This document shows positions 25,787 through 34,022 of a DNA stretch of 64,000 bases, piece after piece. The stretch comes from Dysgonomonas sp. 521 (lineage in GTDB: Bacteria > Bacteroidota > Bacteroidia > Bacteroidales > Dysgonomonadaceae). The notes under the pieces were generated by a model. It made no database searches, was not told the DNA's origin, and was given only the letters and a program-made list of their open reading frames with translations. Location of the stretch: positions 52,818-116,817 of the forward strand of contig NZ_QVMO01000012.1 in the NCBI RefSeq assembly GCF_010501055.1, in the 5' to 3' direction. Position 1 is the first letter of the stretch; each line of letters begins with the position of its first letter. The position numbers were made by a program, and so were the translations under genes.

Positions 25787-25883
25787 TCAAAATTAAGGGT
25801 TTAATTAAATTGGGTTCAAATATCTAAAAAAATGCTGTTCACATGAAATAAAACAGCATTTTTCTAATTTTATTTTAGATACT

Positions 25884-26690
25884 TTAAAGATTCTCGTAAA
25901 AATTATTGATCGCGTCCACCGAATTTTCCACATCTCCCTGATATGAAAGGAAATTCTTGCCGGTTTTGTTTACATAATCAAGCACATTTTTATTGATAGA
26001 ATCCTCACTCTGGATTACTCCATCCGCATTCTTGATTGCAAAATTAGAAAGAGTTTCGAAATCTACAATACCTTTCAGGTCGGCAATGTCTTTATCCTTG
26101 ATGCCGTCGAACTTCAGTTTTTCTATAAAGTTATCGCTGAACGGCTGTTTGAAGTCATCATTATACAATGAATATACTACTTTCGAATTCTTGAAACAAG
26201 GGTCATCCGCATAAGCTGTCTTGATATAAAGCCCTGTAAGAGCGGTCATCCATCCGTGGCAATCGATCACATCGGGTATCCAGCGGAGCTTCTTTATGGT
26301 TTCCAAAACTCCCCTGACATAAAATATACTCCGTTCGTCGTTGTCTCCGAACTCCTGGTTATTATCATCGGCAACGGTATATTTCCGTTTAAAGTAATCG
26401 TCATTATCTATAAAGTAAATCTGCATTCTCGCAGCCTGTATAGAAGCTACCTTTATTATTAGAGGATGGTCTGTATCATCTATAATAAGATTCATCCCCG
26501 AAAGGCGGATTACTTCATGCAACTGGTTCCTTCTTTCGTTGATGCTGCCAAACTTCGGCATAAATGTTCTTATTTCCTGTCCTTTCTCTTGTATAGCTTG
26601 TGGCAAGTATCTACAATTGGTAGCTATTGGTGAATCTGGTAAATAAGGAGTAATCTCCTGTGTAATGTATAAAACTTTTTTTGTGCCCAT
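25884..26690 (-). CDS. One-domain glycogen/starch synthase (GT5 N-terminal domain)
   Basis: 268 residues that correspond only to the N-terminal GT-B half of GT5 glycogen synthases (ADP-glucose-using), with KKVLYITQEITPYLPDSPIA at the start, later IPDVIDCHGWMTALTGLY and the segment FETLSNFAIKNADGVIQ. The C-terminal nucleotide-sugar domain is missing, and the DNA downstream shows no remnant of it. Similar one-domain proteins between panC and a DUF4270 gene are known in Bacteroides, so this is probably a conserved short form rather than a pseudogene; activity is doubtful. It is divergent from panC. Confidence 0.85.
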   Translation of the reverse strand: MGTKKVLYITQEITPYLPDSPIATNCRYLPQAIQEKGQEIRTFMPKFGSINERRNQLHEVIRLSGMNLIIDDTDHPLIIKVASIQAARMQIYFIDNDDYFKRKYTVADDNNQEFGDNDERSIFYVRGVLETIKKLRWIPDVIDCHGWMTALTGLYIKTAYADDPCFKNSKVVYSLYNDDFKQPFSDNFIEKLKFDGIKDKDIADLKGIVDFETLSNFAIKNADGVIQSEDSINKNVLDYVNKTGKNFLSYQGDVENSVDAINNFYENL

Positions 26691-26725
26691 TTAATTTTTC
26701 CTCTTCTAATTCTGAATTGAGAATA

Positions 26726-26733
26726 CAAAGATA
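26726..26733 (-). promoter_or_regulatory. Candidate -7 element for the short glycogen synthase gene
   Basis: TATCTTTG on the minus strand, about 36 bp upstream of the ATG, in the region shared with panC. No good -33 motif at the right spacing. Confidence 0.35.
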
Positions 26734-26915
26734 ATAAAAAAAAATCTTCTTTTTTGCAAGCTTTACGTGACAAAATCCTGCAATACTTTATTTTAAGGGG
26801 TTTTTCATCTTTTTACGAAGAATTTATTCTCAAAAAAAATAAACAAAAAGACCTGATTGTTTCGGGATTACGCAAATATTTATTTGCTTTGTATCCTCTT
26901 TTTGATTTTGAAGGA

Positions 26916-27761
26916 ATGGAAGTATTAAAAACCGTAAAAGAAGTACAGGATAAAGTAGCTTCTTTGCGTTCATCCGGGGCGGAAATCGGATTTGTCCCTA
27001 CAATGGGTGCACTTCACCAGGGCCACCTTTCGTTGGTCGGGCAATGCATTGCCGATAATGATATATGCATTGTCAGCATCTTTGTCAATCCCACACAATT
27101 TAATAACAAGGAGGATCTGATAAAATATCCGCGTACCCTGGAGCGGGACAGCCAATATCTCGAAGAAGCCGGCGTTGACTTTATTTTTGCGCCGTCGGAG
27201 GAAGAAATATATCCCGAGCCTGACACCCGCCAATTCGATTTCGGACAAATAGATAAAGTGATGGAAGGTGTACACCGCCCGGGGCACTTCAATGGCGTAG
27301 CGCAAGTCGTAAGCCGTTTGTTCGACATCGTAAAGCCTGACAGGGCTTATTTCGGAGAAAAAGATTTCCAGCAACTGGCGATAATAAGGGCAATGGTAAA
27401 GCAGCTTGCCCTGCCTGTGCAGATAGTACCCATGCCGATAGTAAGGGAAGCCAGCGGGCTGGCGCTCAGCAGCAGGAACGAAAGGCTGACAGCCAAGCAA
27501 AAAGATATAGCCGTAAATATATCGGAAACACTGTTTGAAAGCCGCCAATGGATGAAGTCCTTACCGGTGCAGGATACGATAAAGAAAGTGACGGACAGGC
27601 TCAACTCTTTTGATGAATTAAGCGTTGAATATTACGAAATAGTAGATGGCTATACCCTGCAGCCGGTAAAAGAGTGGGACGATGCCGCTTATATAGTAGG
27701 GTGCATAGCCGTATTCTGCGGCGAGGTGCGGTTGATAGATAATATTGTATATAAAGGATAG
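26916..27761 (+). CDS. panC: Pantothenate synthetase
   Basis: Joins pantoate and beta-alanine using ATP, the last step to pantothenate; cytosolic. Starting at [14 protein letters not shown] gives 281 residues, the usual length; an in-frame upstream ATG would add 54 residues unlike the family. The nucleotide-binding HQGH is H34-H37 in [13 protein letters not shown], followed by FVNPTQFN, the FGEKDFQQL segment and the KMSKS-like SSRNERL loop. panD follows 41 bp downstream, so both last steps of the pathway are together. Confidence 0.97.
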   Translation: MEVLKTVKEVQDKVASLRSSGAEIGFVPTMGALHQGHLSLVGQCIADNDICIVSIFVNPTQFNNKEDLIKYPRTLERDSQYLEEAGVDFIFAPSEEEIYPEPDTRQFDFGQIDKVMEGVHRPGHFNGVAQVVSRLFDIVKPDRAYFGEKDFQQLAIIRAMVKQLALPVQIVPMPIVREASGLALSSRNERLTAKQKDIAVNISETLFESRQWMKSLPVQDTIKKVTDRLNSFDELSVEYYEIVDGYTLQPVKEWDDAAYIVGCIAVFCGEVRLIDNIVYKG

Positions 27762-27802
27762 CAGGGAGAAGCAAATTCTCTCCGCGATATATAAATAAAG
27801 AA

Positions 27803-28156
27803 ATGATTATAGAAGTTATAAAATCGAAGTTACATCGTGTTACTGTAACCGAAGCGAACCTGAATTATATAGGGAGCATCACGATCGACGAAGATTTGAT
27901 GGACGCGGCAAACCTGATCGAAGGCGAAAAAGTCCAGATTGTGAACAACAACAATGGGGAACGCCTCGAAACGTACGTTATCAGAGGCAAACGCGGTTCG
28001 GGCGCTATATGCCTCAATGGCGCGGCAGCCCGTAAGGTGCAGCCGGGAGACGTTGTCATCATCATGTCATTTGCGCACATGGAATTTGAAGAAGCAAAAT
28101 CTTTCAAACCGTGGGTTGTATTTCCCGACACCAAAACGAACAAGATTATAAAATAA
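27803..28156 (+). CDS. panD: Aspartate 1-decarboxylase
   Basis: Makes beta-alanine from aspartate for pantothenate. The 117-residue proenzyme cleaves itself between G24 and S25 ([14 protein letters not shown]), converting S25 into the pyruvoyl cofactor. The start [13 protein letters not shown], with K9 and the later [16 protein letters not shown] loop, is typical. It follows panC directly and is followed 9 bp later by a YcxB-like gene, so the three are probably one transcript. Confidence 0.97.
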   Translation: MIIEVIKSKLHRVTVTEANLNYIGSITIDEDLMDAANLIEGEKVQIVNNNNGERLETYVIRGKRGSGAICLNGAAARKVQPGDVVIIMSFAHMEFEEAKSFKPWVVFPDTKTNKIIK

Positions 28157-28165
28157 AACCGGAGG

Positions 28166-28723
28166 ATGTTTATTTTTGCAAAGACGATATCGATCTCCTT
28201 TGCCGACTATATGGCATTCAACAAGATGCATTTCGGGAAATGGAAACTGAGGCCTGTTTGGGTATGGGCTTTCGTTACCGTATTGTCTGTTTTGTTTTAT
28301 ACGATAGGCTATAATACAGATAGCCGGATAGACGAATCGAGTACGCCCTTCCTCGTATTCCTTTTCTTCTTTATATACGCTATTATCGCTGCCGGCACAT
28401 GGCTGTTGGTACTGTTGACGAGATTGCGGTTCCGGCTTATTCATTTTATTGCCTACAAGCTGAATCCCCATACTTTCGTCCATATTGAAGTACTGATAAA
28501 CGAAAAAGGGATTGAATACAAAACAACGAAGAGGAATTTTATAGCCTTGTGGAGCCAGATAATAGAAACACGCGAAGACAGCCAGAGATACTTCATTTAT
28601 TACGCACGAAATGCCGTCTTTATACTGCCGAAACGTTATCTGGACTCGTTGGAAGAACGCACAAAATTCGTAAACTTCCTGAAAGCATTCTCTAACCCGG
28701 ACCTCAAGTTGATGAACAGTTGA
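28166..28723 (+). CDS. YcxB-like membrane protein
   Basis: 185 residues. Two membrane helices (about 31-48 and 60-85) followed by a C-terminal domain with VLINEKGIEYKTTKRNFIALW and YFIYYARNAVFILPKRYLD, the pattern of YcxB-like proteins, whose function is unknown. It is 9 bp downstream of panD. The last codons and the TGA stop run into an interspersed repeat (CAGTTGATAGTGG...), so the C-terminus could be repeat-derived. Confidence 0.75.
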   Translation: MFIFAKTISISFADYMAFNKMHFGKWKLRPVWVWAFVTVLSVLFYTIGYNTDSRIDESSTPFLVFLFFFIYAIIAAGTWLLVLLTRLRFRLIHFIAYKLNPHTFVHIEVLINEKGIEYKTTKRNFIALWSQIIETREDSQRYFIYYARNAVFILPKRYLDSLEERTKFVNFLKAFSNPDLKLMNS

Positions 28724-28790
28724 TAGTGGATGATTGACAATGTTCAACATATAACTGTCAATTATTAACTGTCCATTATCCATTCAAAAT
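28722..28790. repeat. GTTGACAATGG-type hairpin
   Basis: GATAGTGGATGATTGACAA faces TGTCCATTATCC, with AACTGTCAATTATTAACTGT in the middle. It is of the same type as the hairpin at 61510-61582 and fills the gap between the YcxB-like and MATE genes. Confidence 0.6.
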
Positions 28791-28800
28791 CAGATAAATC

Positions 28801-30156
28801 ATGCATTCTTATTCATATAAAGATATATGGAAAGTCAGCTTTCCCATAATGTTGGGGCTACTGGCCCAAAGTGTAGTACAGCTTACAGGCACCTTCTTCT
28901 TAGGGCACTATTCCGTCCCCGGCCATCCGGGGCTGGCAGGGATATACCAGAGCGCCTCGGGGCTGGCAGGTATATACTATGTAGCCATATTTACCATCTG
29001 CTTCGGGTTTAGCATTGGCGGGCAGATAATGATCAGCCGCCGCAACGGGGAAAAGAACTATGACAAGATAGGGACTATCGTTATACAGGGGCTTATGTTC
29101 CTGCAGGTATTCGCCCTGATACTGTTCTTCCTTTCGCAATTGCTCATCGATCAGGTTTTGTCTACATTCCTCAAATCGCCGGATGTATTCAGCGCTATCG
29201 ACAAGTACCTGTCGTGGCGTATCTACGGGTTCTTCTTTGCGGCCTTCAACGTCATGTTCCGGGCTTTCTACGTAGGTATTGCGCGCACCAAGGTGTTAAC
29301 GTTCAATGCCATCACTATGGCAATAGTCAACATCGTGGCCGATTACGCGTTGATATTCGGGAACTTCGGATGTCCCGAATTGGGGATAGAAGGGGCTGCT
29401 ATTGCCGCCGTATTGTCGGAGGTAGCGTCCGTACTGTTCTTTACTATTTACACATTCGCCACAATTGATTTCAAGAAGTATGGTTTTGCCAAGATGAAAT
29501 TCAGGATGTCGATTATCAAAAATATCCTGAGCATATCCTCTTTCACGATGGTGCAATACCTGATTTCCATGTCTACGTGGTTTATCTTCTTTGTGGCCAT
29601 AGAACAGCACTCCGAGGACGCCCTCAAAATAACCAACCTCGTCAGGAGCTTCTATATGGTTTATTTTATCCCTATGAACGCCCTGGCCACCACAGCCAAT
29701 ACACTGGTGGGAAATACGATCGGCGCGGGCAATACCAAGGGCGTGCTCCCGCTTATCAAGCGGATATGCCTGCTGAGCCTGGGTATTACTACTCTTATGC
29801 TGGTTATTACACTGATCTCGCCCAGGTTCTGGATATCTTTTATCGCACCGATAGACCAGGTGTCACTTATCGGCGAAACGGTTATGCCTCTGGTGGTACT
29901 GTTATTTTCCCTGCCTGTATCCTCGCTGGGGACAGTGGCTTTTAACTCCATATCGGGGACAGGAAACACCAAGGCGGCTCTGTATCTGGAGATTATAACA
30001 ATGTGTATCTATATAGGCGCAATGTTCTGGATTGTTATCTACAAGCAAATGTCGGTAGCATGGTGCTGGACTGTAGAGTATTTCTACTGGGGGCCAATGC
30101 TCATTTTCTCCGTTATATATCTTACAAAGGCACGGTGGCAAAACAAAAGGGTATAA
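28801..30156 (+). CDS. MATE family efflux transporter
   Basis: 451 residues, about twelve membrane helices in two bundles of six, as expected for the MATE/MOP fold that exports organic cations or drugs using a proton or sodium gradient. The N-terminal SFPIMLGLLAQSVVQLTGTFFLG and the central PMNALATTANTLVGNTIGAGN are the conserved blocks of each half. The substrate is not readable. A bidirectional terminator hairpin follows directly after its stop. Confidence 0.93.
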   Translation: MHSYSYKDIWKVSFPIMLGLLAQSVVQLTGTFFLGHYSVPGHPGLAGIYQSASGLAGIYYVAIFTICFGFSIGGQIMISRRNGEKNYDKIGTIVIQGLMFLQVFALILFFLSQLLIDQVLSTFLKSPDVFSAIDKYLSWRIYGFFFAAFNVMFRAFYVGIARTKVLTFNAITMAIVNIVADYALIFGNFGCPELGIEGAAIAAVLSEVASVLFFTIYTFATIDFKKYGFAKMKFRMSIIKNILSISSFTMVQYLISMSTWFIFFVAIEQHSEDALKITNLVRSFYMVYFIPMNALATTANTLVGNTIGAGNTKGVLPLIKRICLLSLGITTLMLVITLISPRFWISFIAPIDQVSLIGETVMPLVVLLFSLPVSSLGTVAFNSISGTGNTKAALYLEIITMCIYIGAMFWIVIYKQMSVAWCWTVEYFYWGPMLIFSVIYLTKARWQNKRV

Positions 30157-30163
30157 TATAAAA

Positions 30164-30200
30164 AACCTCTTCGCTTAAGTAACGAAGAGGCTTATTTTTA
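30164..30200. terminator. Bidirectional terminator between MATE and lipoprotein genes
   Basis: CCTCTTCG and CGAAGAGG arms with a 9-base loop, followed by CTTATTTTT on the plus strand and preceded by A-rich sequence for the minus strand. It separates two convergent genes. Confidence 0.85.
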
Positions 30201-30212
30201 TCTGAGAATGGC

Positions 30213-30881
30213 TTATTTTTTAGCAATTTTCTTCTTATAGTATTCTGTCTTTTCCAAATCGTTAGCCGAAAGGATACCCCTTACTCCAACCTCTATCTGT
30301 CCGTTCTTTATGATGATACCTCTTACCCACTGGTCAGAATATTTAGCTTCATTTTTGTATTTTGCCCAAGCTTCTTTTACAGCCTGTGCTACCATATCTG
30401 AAGTAAGAGCCGAAGCGTCATACATTTCGTTAGCAAGGACGAAAGTTTCCTTATTACCGGTCACCAGCCTTACTGTTTTAGCCTGACCCTTGTCCCAACC
30501 TCCGTTATCGGAATCGTAACGATATTCAAAAAGTTTTTTTGCATCATCCGGATTCAAGTATGTAAGCGTTATTGTAGCATAATCCGGTTTGTCACGCCTT
30601 ATCGAGCCTTCCTTTGAAGGGCGGGAGATCCAGATATCAATTTTGTCAAGCTTGCTCATGTTGTCTCCAGCTTTGGCGATAACTCCTTCTACAACTTTTT
30701 TTACTTCGGCTTCGTCGGAGAAAATCTTATAATCAAAATTTTTGGAAATTAGTTCCTTGCCACTTGAAGCATTTTCTTCAGTGCCTGTAGATGATTCCGA
30801 ATCTGAATTAGAACTTGGAGTAGAGCCTCCACACGAAAAAAGGAAAGTGGTAGTTAGTAAAGTCAAAATAATTTTTTTCAT
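30213..30881 (-). CDS. Lipoprotein of unknown function
   Basis: 222 residues. Lipobox at C17 (TTFLFSCGGS) followed by a Ser/Thr/Glu-rich linker (about 20-45) and a compact alpha/beta domain (about 48-215) with KNFDYKIFSDEAEVKKVVEG at its start and QWVRGIIIKNGQIEVGVRG near the end. No known family recognised. It is monocistronic with a shared terminator at its 3' end; about 900 bp of repeat-rich DNA lie upstream. Confidence 0.7.
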   Translation of the reverse strand: MKKIILTLLTTTFLFSCGGSTPSSNSDSESSTGTEENASSGKELISKNFDYKIFSDEAEVKKVVEGVIAKAGDNMSKLDKIDIWISRPSKEGSIRRDKPDYATITLTYLNPDDAKKLFEYRYDSDNGGWDKGQAKTVRLVTGNKETFVLANEMYDASALTSDMVAQAVKEAWAKYKNEAKYSDQWVRGIIIKNGQIEVGVRGILSANDLEKTEYYKKKIAKK

Positions 30882-31125
30882 AAATACTTGTTTTAGTAGT
30901 TAGTAGTTAATTTAGTGTCTTGTTAAAATTTATATCAATAATGCAAATATTATAAAAAATGAGCAAAGTGTCAACTTTTACTGCGATTAAATTAAAATAA
31001 AGTGAAATAAACAGATATTAATGCGGAAGAATTCACCATTTTTATATCTTTGGTATGGAAACTGACACAATAGTGTTTGAGATAAAAACAGAATACGGAC
31101 TGGATATGAAATTGACGATTTTAAT

Positions 31126-31678
31126 TTAGTACATGACAAAAAAATATCCAATATGGAAAACTTTGATAATTAACAAATTATCCAAAAGGCAAAATATATG
31201 CTGCCTTGTCTTTCAGACAGTAGTTTCTAAGTATTGCAATTTCCGCAGGCCGATGACCCAATATCTTCAAACTAAGGCTGAAAGCCTTTATTATTTCAGC
31301 CCAATGGCAAGCGAAGCGTCGCCTTGGGTAAACAGCATCTAACAGAAACTGCGCGCTGAAACAGCGGCAGAGTGAAGCGGAGCCAAAGCGCAGGTTAAAC
31401 TTAAAGAACAAGACCAAATCAGTGACCTGCGCTTTCAGCGCGCACGCTCTATGTTTGGATATTCTGACCCAAGGCGTTGCCTTGGGCTGAAATAAGACGG
31501 GCTTTCAGCCCTGATCTTTGGTTTCATAATCCTTAAGTTGATGACACTGGACCGATAACCTTCGGTTATGAATTGAATTGAATTGAAAATCAGCGGAGCT
31601 AAAATCGGCAGAGCTAAAATCGGCGGAACCAAAATCAGGTTTTTCAAGCCTGGTTCAATGTTTTTTGTCATGTACTAA
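31126..31678. repeat. 553-bp palindromic element with TTAGTACATGACAAAAAA ends
   Basis: The outer ends TTAGTACATGACAAAAAA and TTTTTTGTCATGTACTAA are exact complements. The interior holds further nested palindromes: GGCTGAAAGCC facing GGGCTTTCAGCCC, CCCAATGGCAAGCGAAGCGTC facing CCCAAGGCGTTGCCTTGGG, and GCGCGCTGAAA facing CTTTCAGCGCGC. A shorter relative with the same ends is at 44620-44758. Small open frames inside are by-products of the palindromes. Confidence 0.75.
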
Positions 31679-31773
31679 GCGATTTTAATCAAAAAATACC
31701 TCAGCCTTTTGTCCGGACAGCTGGAAAAATTGTTAAACACGGATATTATATCTTCGGGAAAAAGAAACTTTTG

Positions 31774-31787
31774 AAAACAGGCTCTTA
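31774..31787. repeat. B-type end remnant at the trmN6 stop
   Basis: AAAACAGGCTCTTA is the complement of the B-type outer end (TAAGAGCCTGTTTT) and contains the trmN6 stop codon (31785-31787, minus). No element body is attached. Confidence 0.5.
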
Positions 31788-32498
31788 TAATTTCAGATAA
31801 AAATCCTTTGTTAATGCGGTGTAGTCATCCGAATATACATGCCTTGTTTTTTCTATTACCAGACTACTCTCGCTGAAATCTGAAACGGCCTTCGAAAACT
31901 CCATCAAAACCCGCTTCGGGGAAGAATTATCCGTAGGGTAAACATTTACGATGCAAGAAGTAAACAGGCCTGCCTGTTGTGCCAGTAGCTGCAATTCCCC
32001 GCTATACTCATGCGGATAAATAAGCGATAGTTTCCCTTTCTCCGATAATAGAGAAGATGCTATCTGTATCAAATCTTCCATTGGCAGGCTATCTGTATGG
32101 CGCGCGAGTGTCCTGCCTCGTACGGGGGATTTTAAGGACTGGATAAAGAAAGGCGGGTTAGATACTATAAGGTCATATTTCCTGCCCGCTTGTCCCTGAA
32201 AATCCTGCAAAGGAGTATTGAAGCAGGTTATACGGGAAGAGAACGGCGAATTGGCTATATTTTCCTTTGCCTGAACGACAGCGTCCATATCAATATCTAT
32301 TGCATCAATTGCTGCATCATTATTCCGCTGGGCTATCATCAACGCTATCAGCCCCGTACCCGTACCAATATCCAACACTGTACCCGCGCCGGCAACATCG
32401 GCCCATGCGCCCAGCAAGACACCGTCGGTTCCTACCTTCATGGCGCAGCGGTCGTGATAAACGGTAAATTGTTTGAACCGGAAATAAGAATTAGGCAT
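31785..32498 (-). CDS. trmN6: tRNA1(Val) (adenine(37)-N6)-methyltransferase
   Basis: SAM-dependent methyltransferase of 237 residues; the E. coli homologue YfiC modifies A37 of tRNA1-Val. SAM-binding motif I VLDIGTGTGLIALMIA (41-56), acidic loop AIDIDMDAV (66-74) and the catalytic NPPF at N114-F117 in DLIVSNPPFFIQS, which marks N6-adenine enzymes. The N-terminal FKQFTVYHDRCAMKVGTDGVLLGAW is the YfiC-type substrate region. The stop codon lies in a remnant repeat end, and a solo A-type end lies just upstream of the start. Confidence 0.92.
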   Translation of the reverse strand: MPNSYFRFKQFTVYHDRCAMKVGTDGVLLGAWADVAGAGTVLDIGTGTGLIALMIAQRNNDAAIDAIDIDMDAVVQAKENIANSPFSSRITCFNTPLQDFQGQAGRKYDLIVSNPPFFIQSLKSPVRGRTLARHTDSLPMEDLIQIASSLLSEKGKLSLIYPHEYSGELQLLAQQAGLFTSCIVNVYPTDNSSPKRVLMEFSKAVSDFSESSLVIEKTRHVYSDDYTALTKDFYLKL

Positions 32499-32521
32499 AA
32501 CGATAAAATTTTCAAGGTTTT

Positions 32522-32543
32522 AGAAACTGTTTAAATTTTATAG
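32522..32543. repeat. Solo A-type end
   Basis: AGAAACTGTTTAAATTTTAT then AGC, 24 bp upstream of the trmN6 start; no matching second end nearby. Confidence 0.55.
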
Positions 32544-32553
32544 CAATAAATAA

Positions 32554-32588
32554 AAGCCGGAGAATATGAGAGTTCTCCGGCCTTTTAC
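32554..32588 (-). terminator. Terminator of the outer-membrane barrel gene
   Basis: GCCGGAGAA and TTCTCCGGC arms with a 9-base loop; on the minus strand it continues with TTTTATTT. It starts about 20 bp beyond the barrel gene's stop. Confidence 0.8.
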
Positions 32589-32606
32589 TAAAATATTGAG
32601 TTGAGA

Positions 32607-33089
32607 TCAGAATCTTATTCCATATCCGAGCATAAAGTATGCAGGGTCTGCACCTTCTATAAAGGTATATTTGAACTCAAAGTTTACATAGCCGTTTTCG
32701 GTTACATCATACTGTCCACCGGCACCGATATTGAACCCGAAGTCAGTAGTACTGACAGAATCACCTTCTTTTGGAGACTTGCGATTGTTCAACATAGCAC
32801 CCCCGATGAAAGGATAGAATGCCATTCCGCCCGGTATTGGGAATACATAATGTACATTCACGTCAACGTCTAACCCTGTTACACGGTCTTTAGGGAACAG
32901 GAATGTCACACCCGGAGCCAAACGAATATTGTTAGTCAGGAAATAACGTCCTTCAACGCCCAGCCCAAATCTTTTTATTTCAGTCTGATAACCTAATTTA
33001 GGCATTATAGCCTTAGAACCTGTTTGAGCACTTATCCCAAGAGAAAATGCCGCTAAAATAATACCTAATAATACTTTTTTCATATCCAA
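32607..33089 (-). CDS. Outer-membrane beta-barrel protein
   Basis: 160 residues with a signal peptide (MDMKKVLLGIILAAFSLGISAQ; MKK two codons in could be the start). The mature part alternates amphipathic strands with glycine and aromatic residues (FGLGVEGRYFL, FYPFIGGAML, FGFNIGAGGQYD, YVNFEFKYTF) and ends in a C-terminal aromatic FMLGYGIRF, the outer-membrane insertion signal. This fits a small eight-strand OmpX/OmpW-like barrel. It has its own -7 element and terminator. The ligand or role is unknown. Confidence 0.85.
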   Translation of the reverse strand: MDMKKVLLGIILAAFSLGISAQTGSKAIMPKLGYQTEIKRFGLGVEGRYFLTNNIRLAPGVTFLFPKDRVTGLDVDVNVHYVFPIPGGMAFYPFIGGAMLNNRKSPKEGDSVSTTDFGFNIGAGGQYDVTENGYVNFEFKYTFIEGADPAYFMLGYGIRF

Positions 33090-33132
33090 TAGTTTTAAAA
33101 TTAGTATTCGAATGAATCTAATTAAATTAATA

Positions 33133-33140
33133 CAAATATA
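33133..33140 (-). promoter_or_regulatory. Candidate -7 element for the outer-membrane barrel gene
   Basis: TATATTTG on the minus strand, 43 bp upstream of the ATG. The rest of the 340-bp region between the barrel gene and lrgA is AT-rich with no further gene. Confidence 0.4.
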
Positions 33141-33344
33141 AAATTATGTTGAATTTATATATCTTTATATCGATTGTAAAGTAATTTATGTTTGCTTTTT
33201 ACCCTTTCTTTAACAATAAACATGCAAAACTAATATAAAGTTCACAATTATTCACAAAACAACTGTTTTTTTCTCACCGAGGACAAAAATCATTCTTTTA
33301 CAACTTCTGTTCCAATAATTTATCTCTGATAATAAAAAAACATC

Positions 33345-33352
33345 TACCTTTG
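33345..33352 (+). promoter_or_regulatory. Candidate -7 element for lrgA
   Basis: TACCTTTG 80 bp upstream of the lrgA ATG; the -33 region is not a clear match. Confidence 0.35.
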
Positions 33353-33432
33353 CATTCAGGTTAATAAGAAGGTTATCGTTGTGGAGCGAATATGGCGACA
33401 TGTAAGCTTCGCGTCAAAAAAAAATCGCAGGT

Positions 33433-33780
33433 ATGAAAATGGTGAAAGGTATCTTTATCATTCTTCTGTTTTATTTCCTTGGACAGGGAATCAGTTATTT
33501 GATAAATGGTTTTGTGCCGGGGAGTATTATCGGAATGATTCTGTTGTTTCTCAGTCTTTATTTCAAAGCAATCAAGCCCGACTATGTAAAAGATGTAGCC
33601 AATGCGTTTACCCGTAACATGGCTATTTTTTTTATTCCTGCCGGAGCCGGTTTGTTAGGCGCTTATGGGCTGATTAGCAAGTTTTGGATGTCTATCCTTA
33701 TCGTATGTTCGGTGAGCACCATCCTGGTAATCGCCGTAGTGGCCATTGTTCAGCAGCAAATGGAAAGCCGGAGAAAATAA
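33433..33780 (+). CDS. lrgA: LrgA/CidA family holin-like protein
   Basis: 115 residues, four membrane helices. The conserved family core is FVPGSIIGMILLFLSL (about 26-41), preceded by LLFYFLGQGISYLING, and followed by the AIFFIPAGAGLLGAYG segment. LrgA/CidA proteins pair with LrgB/CidB in control of envelope integrity or metabolite movement. The partner lrgB is at 23.5-24.2 kb on the opposite strand instead of next to it. A B-type palindromic element begins 9 bp after its stop, where lrgB would be expected. Confidence 0.92.
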   Translation: MKMVKGIFIILLFYFLGQGISYLINGFVPGSIIGMILLFLSLYFKAIKPDYVKDVANAFTRNMAIFFIPAGAGLLGAYGLISKFWMSILIVCSVSTILVIAVVAIVQQQMESRRK

Positions 33781-33788
33781 CTATTTTA

Positions 33789-33984
33789 AGAGCCTGTTTA
33801 AATTTTAGCGAAAATTTTTATTACAGGTTCTGGTCAATAGTTCTTAGCAATTTTTTTATGCTCTTTTTACCGTATTTTACCCTTTTTACTCTTGGTTTAG
33901 CCCGCTAAACCGGCTAGCAAAAATGATAAAATACATCTAAAAATAGCTATAAAAAAGATTTGCTATAAAATTTAAACAGACTCT
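33789..33984. repeat. B-type palindromic element, copy B2
   Basis: 196 bp with ends AGAGCCTGTTTAAATTTTA and TAAAATTTAAACAGACTCT, very close to B1 throughout. It lies between lrgA and aroE and is followed directly by a second, incomplete set of ends. Confidence 0.87.
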
Positions 33985-33985
33985 A

Positions 33986-34022
33986 AGAGCCTGTTTAAGT
34001 AACTGTTTAAATTTTATCCGTT
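33986..34022. repeat. Stacked B and A ends at the 3' end of aroE
   Basis: AGAGCCTGTTTA is followed at once by AGTAACTGTTTAAATTTTAT and CCGTTCC. The second part is an A-type terminus read inward; it contains the aroE stop codon (34014-34016, minus) and overlaps its last three codons. Confidence 0.65.

Noticed and set aside
26754..26915. 54-residue N-terminal extension of PanC
   Set aside because: The extension is not PanC-like and covers the promoter region; the internal ATG gives the family length.
31133..31671. Two short open frames inside the 553-bp palindromic element
   Set aside because: The sequences follow the palindrome structure, share no features with proteins, and have no promoter or start context.
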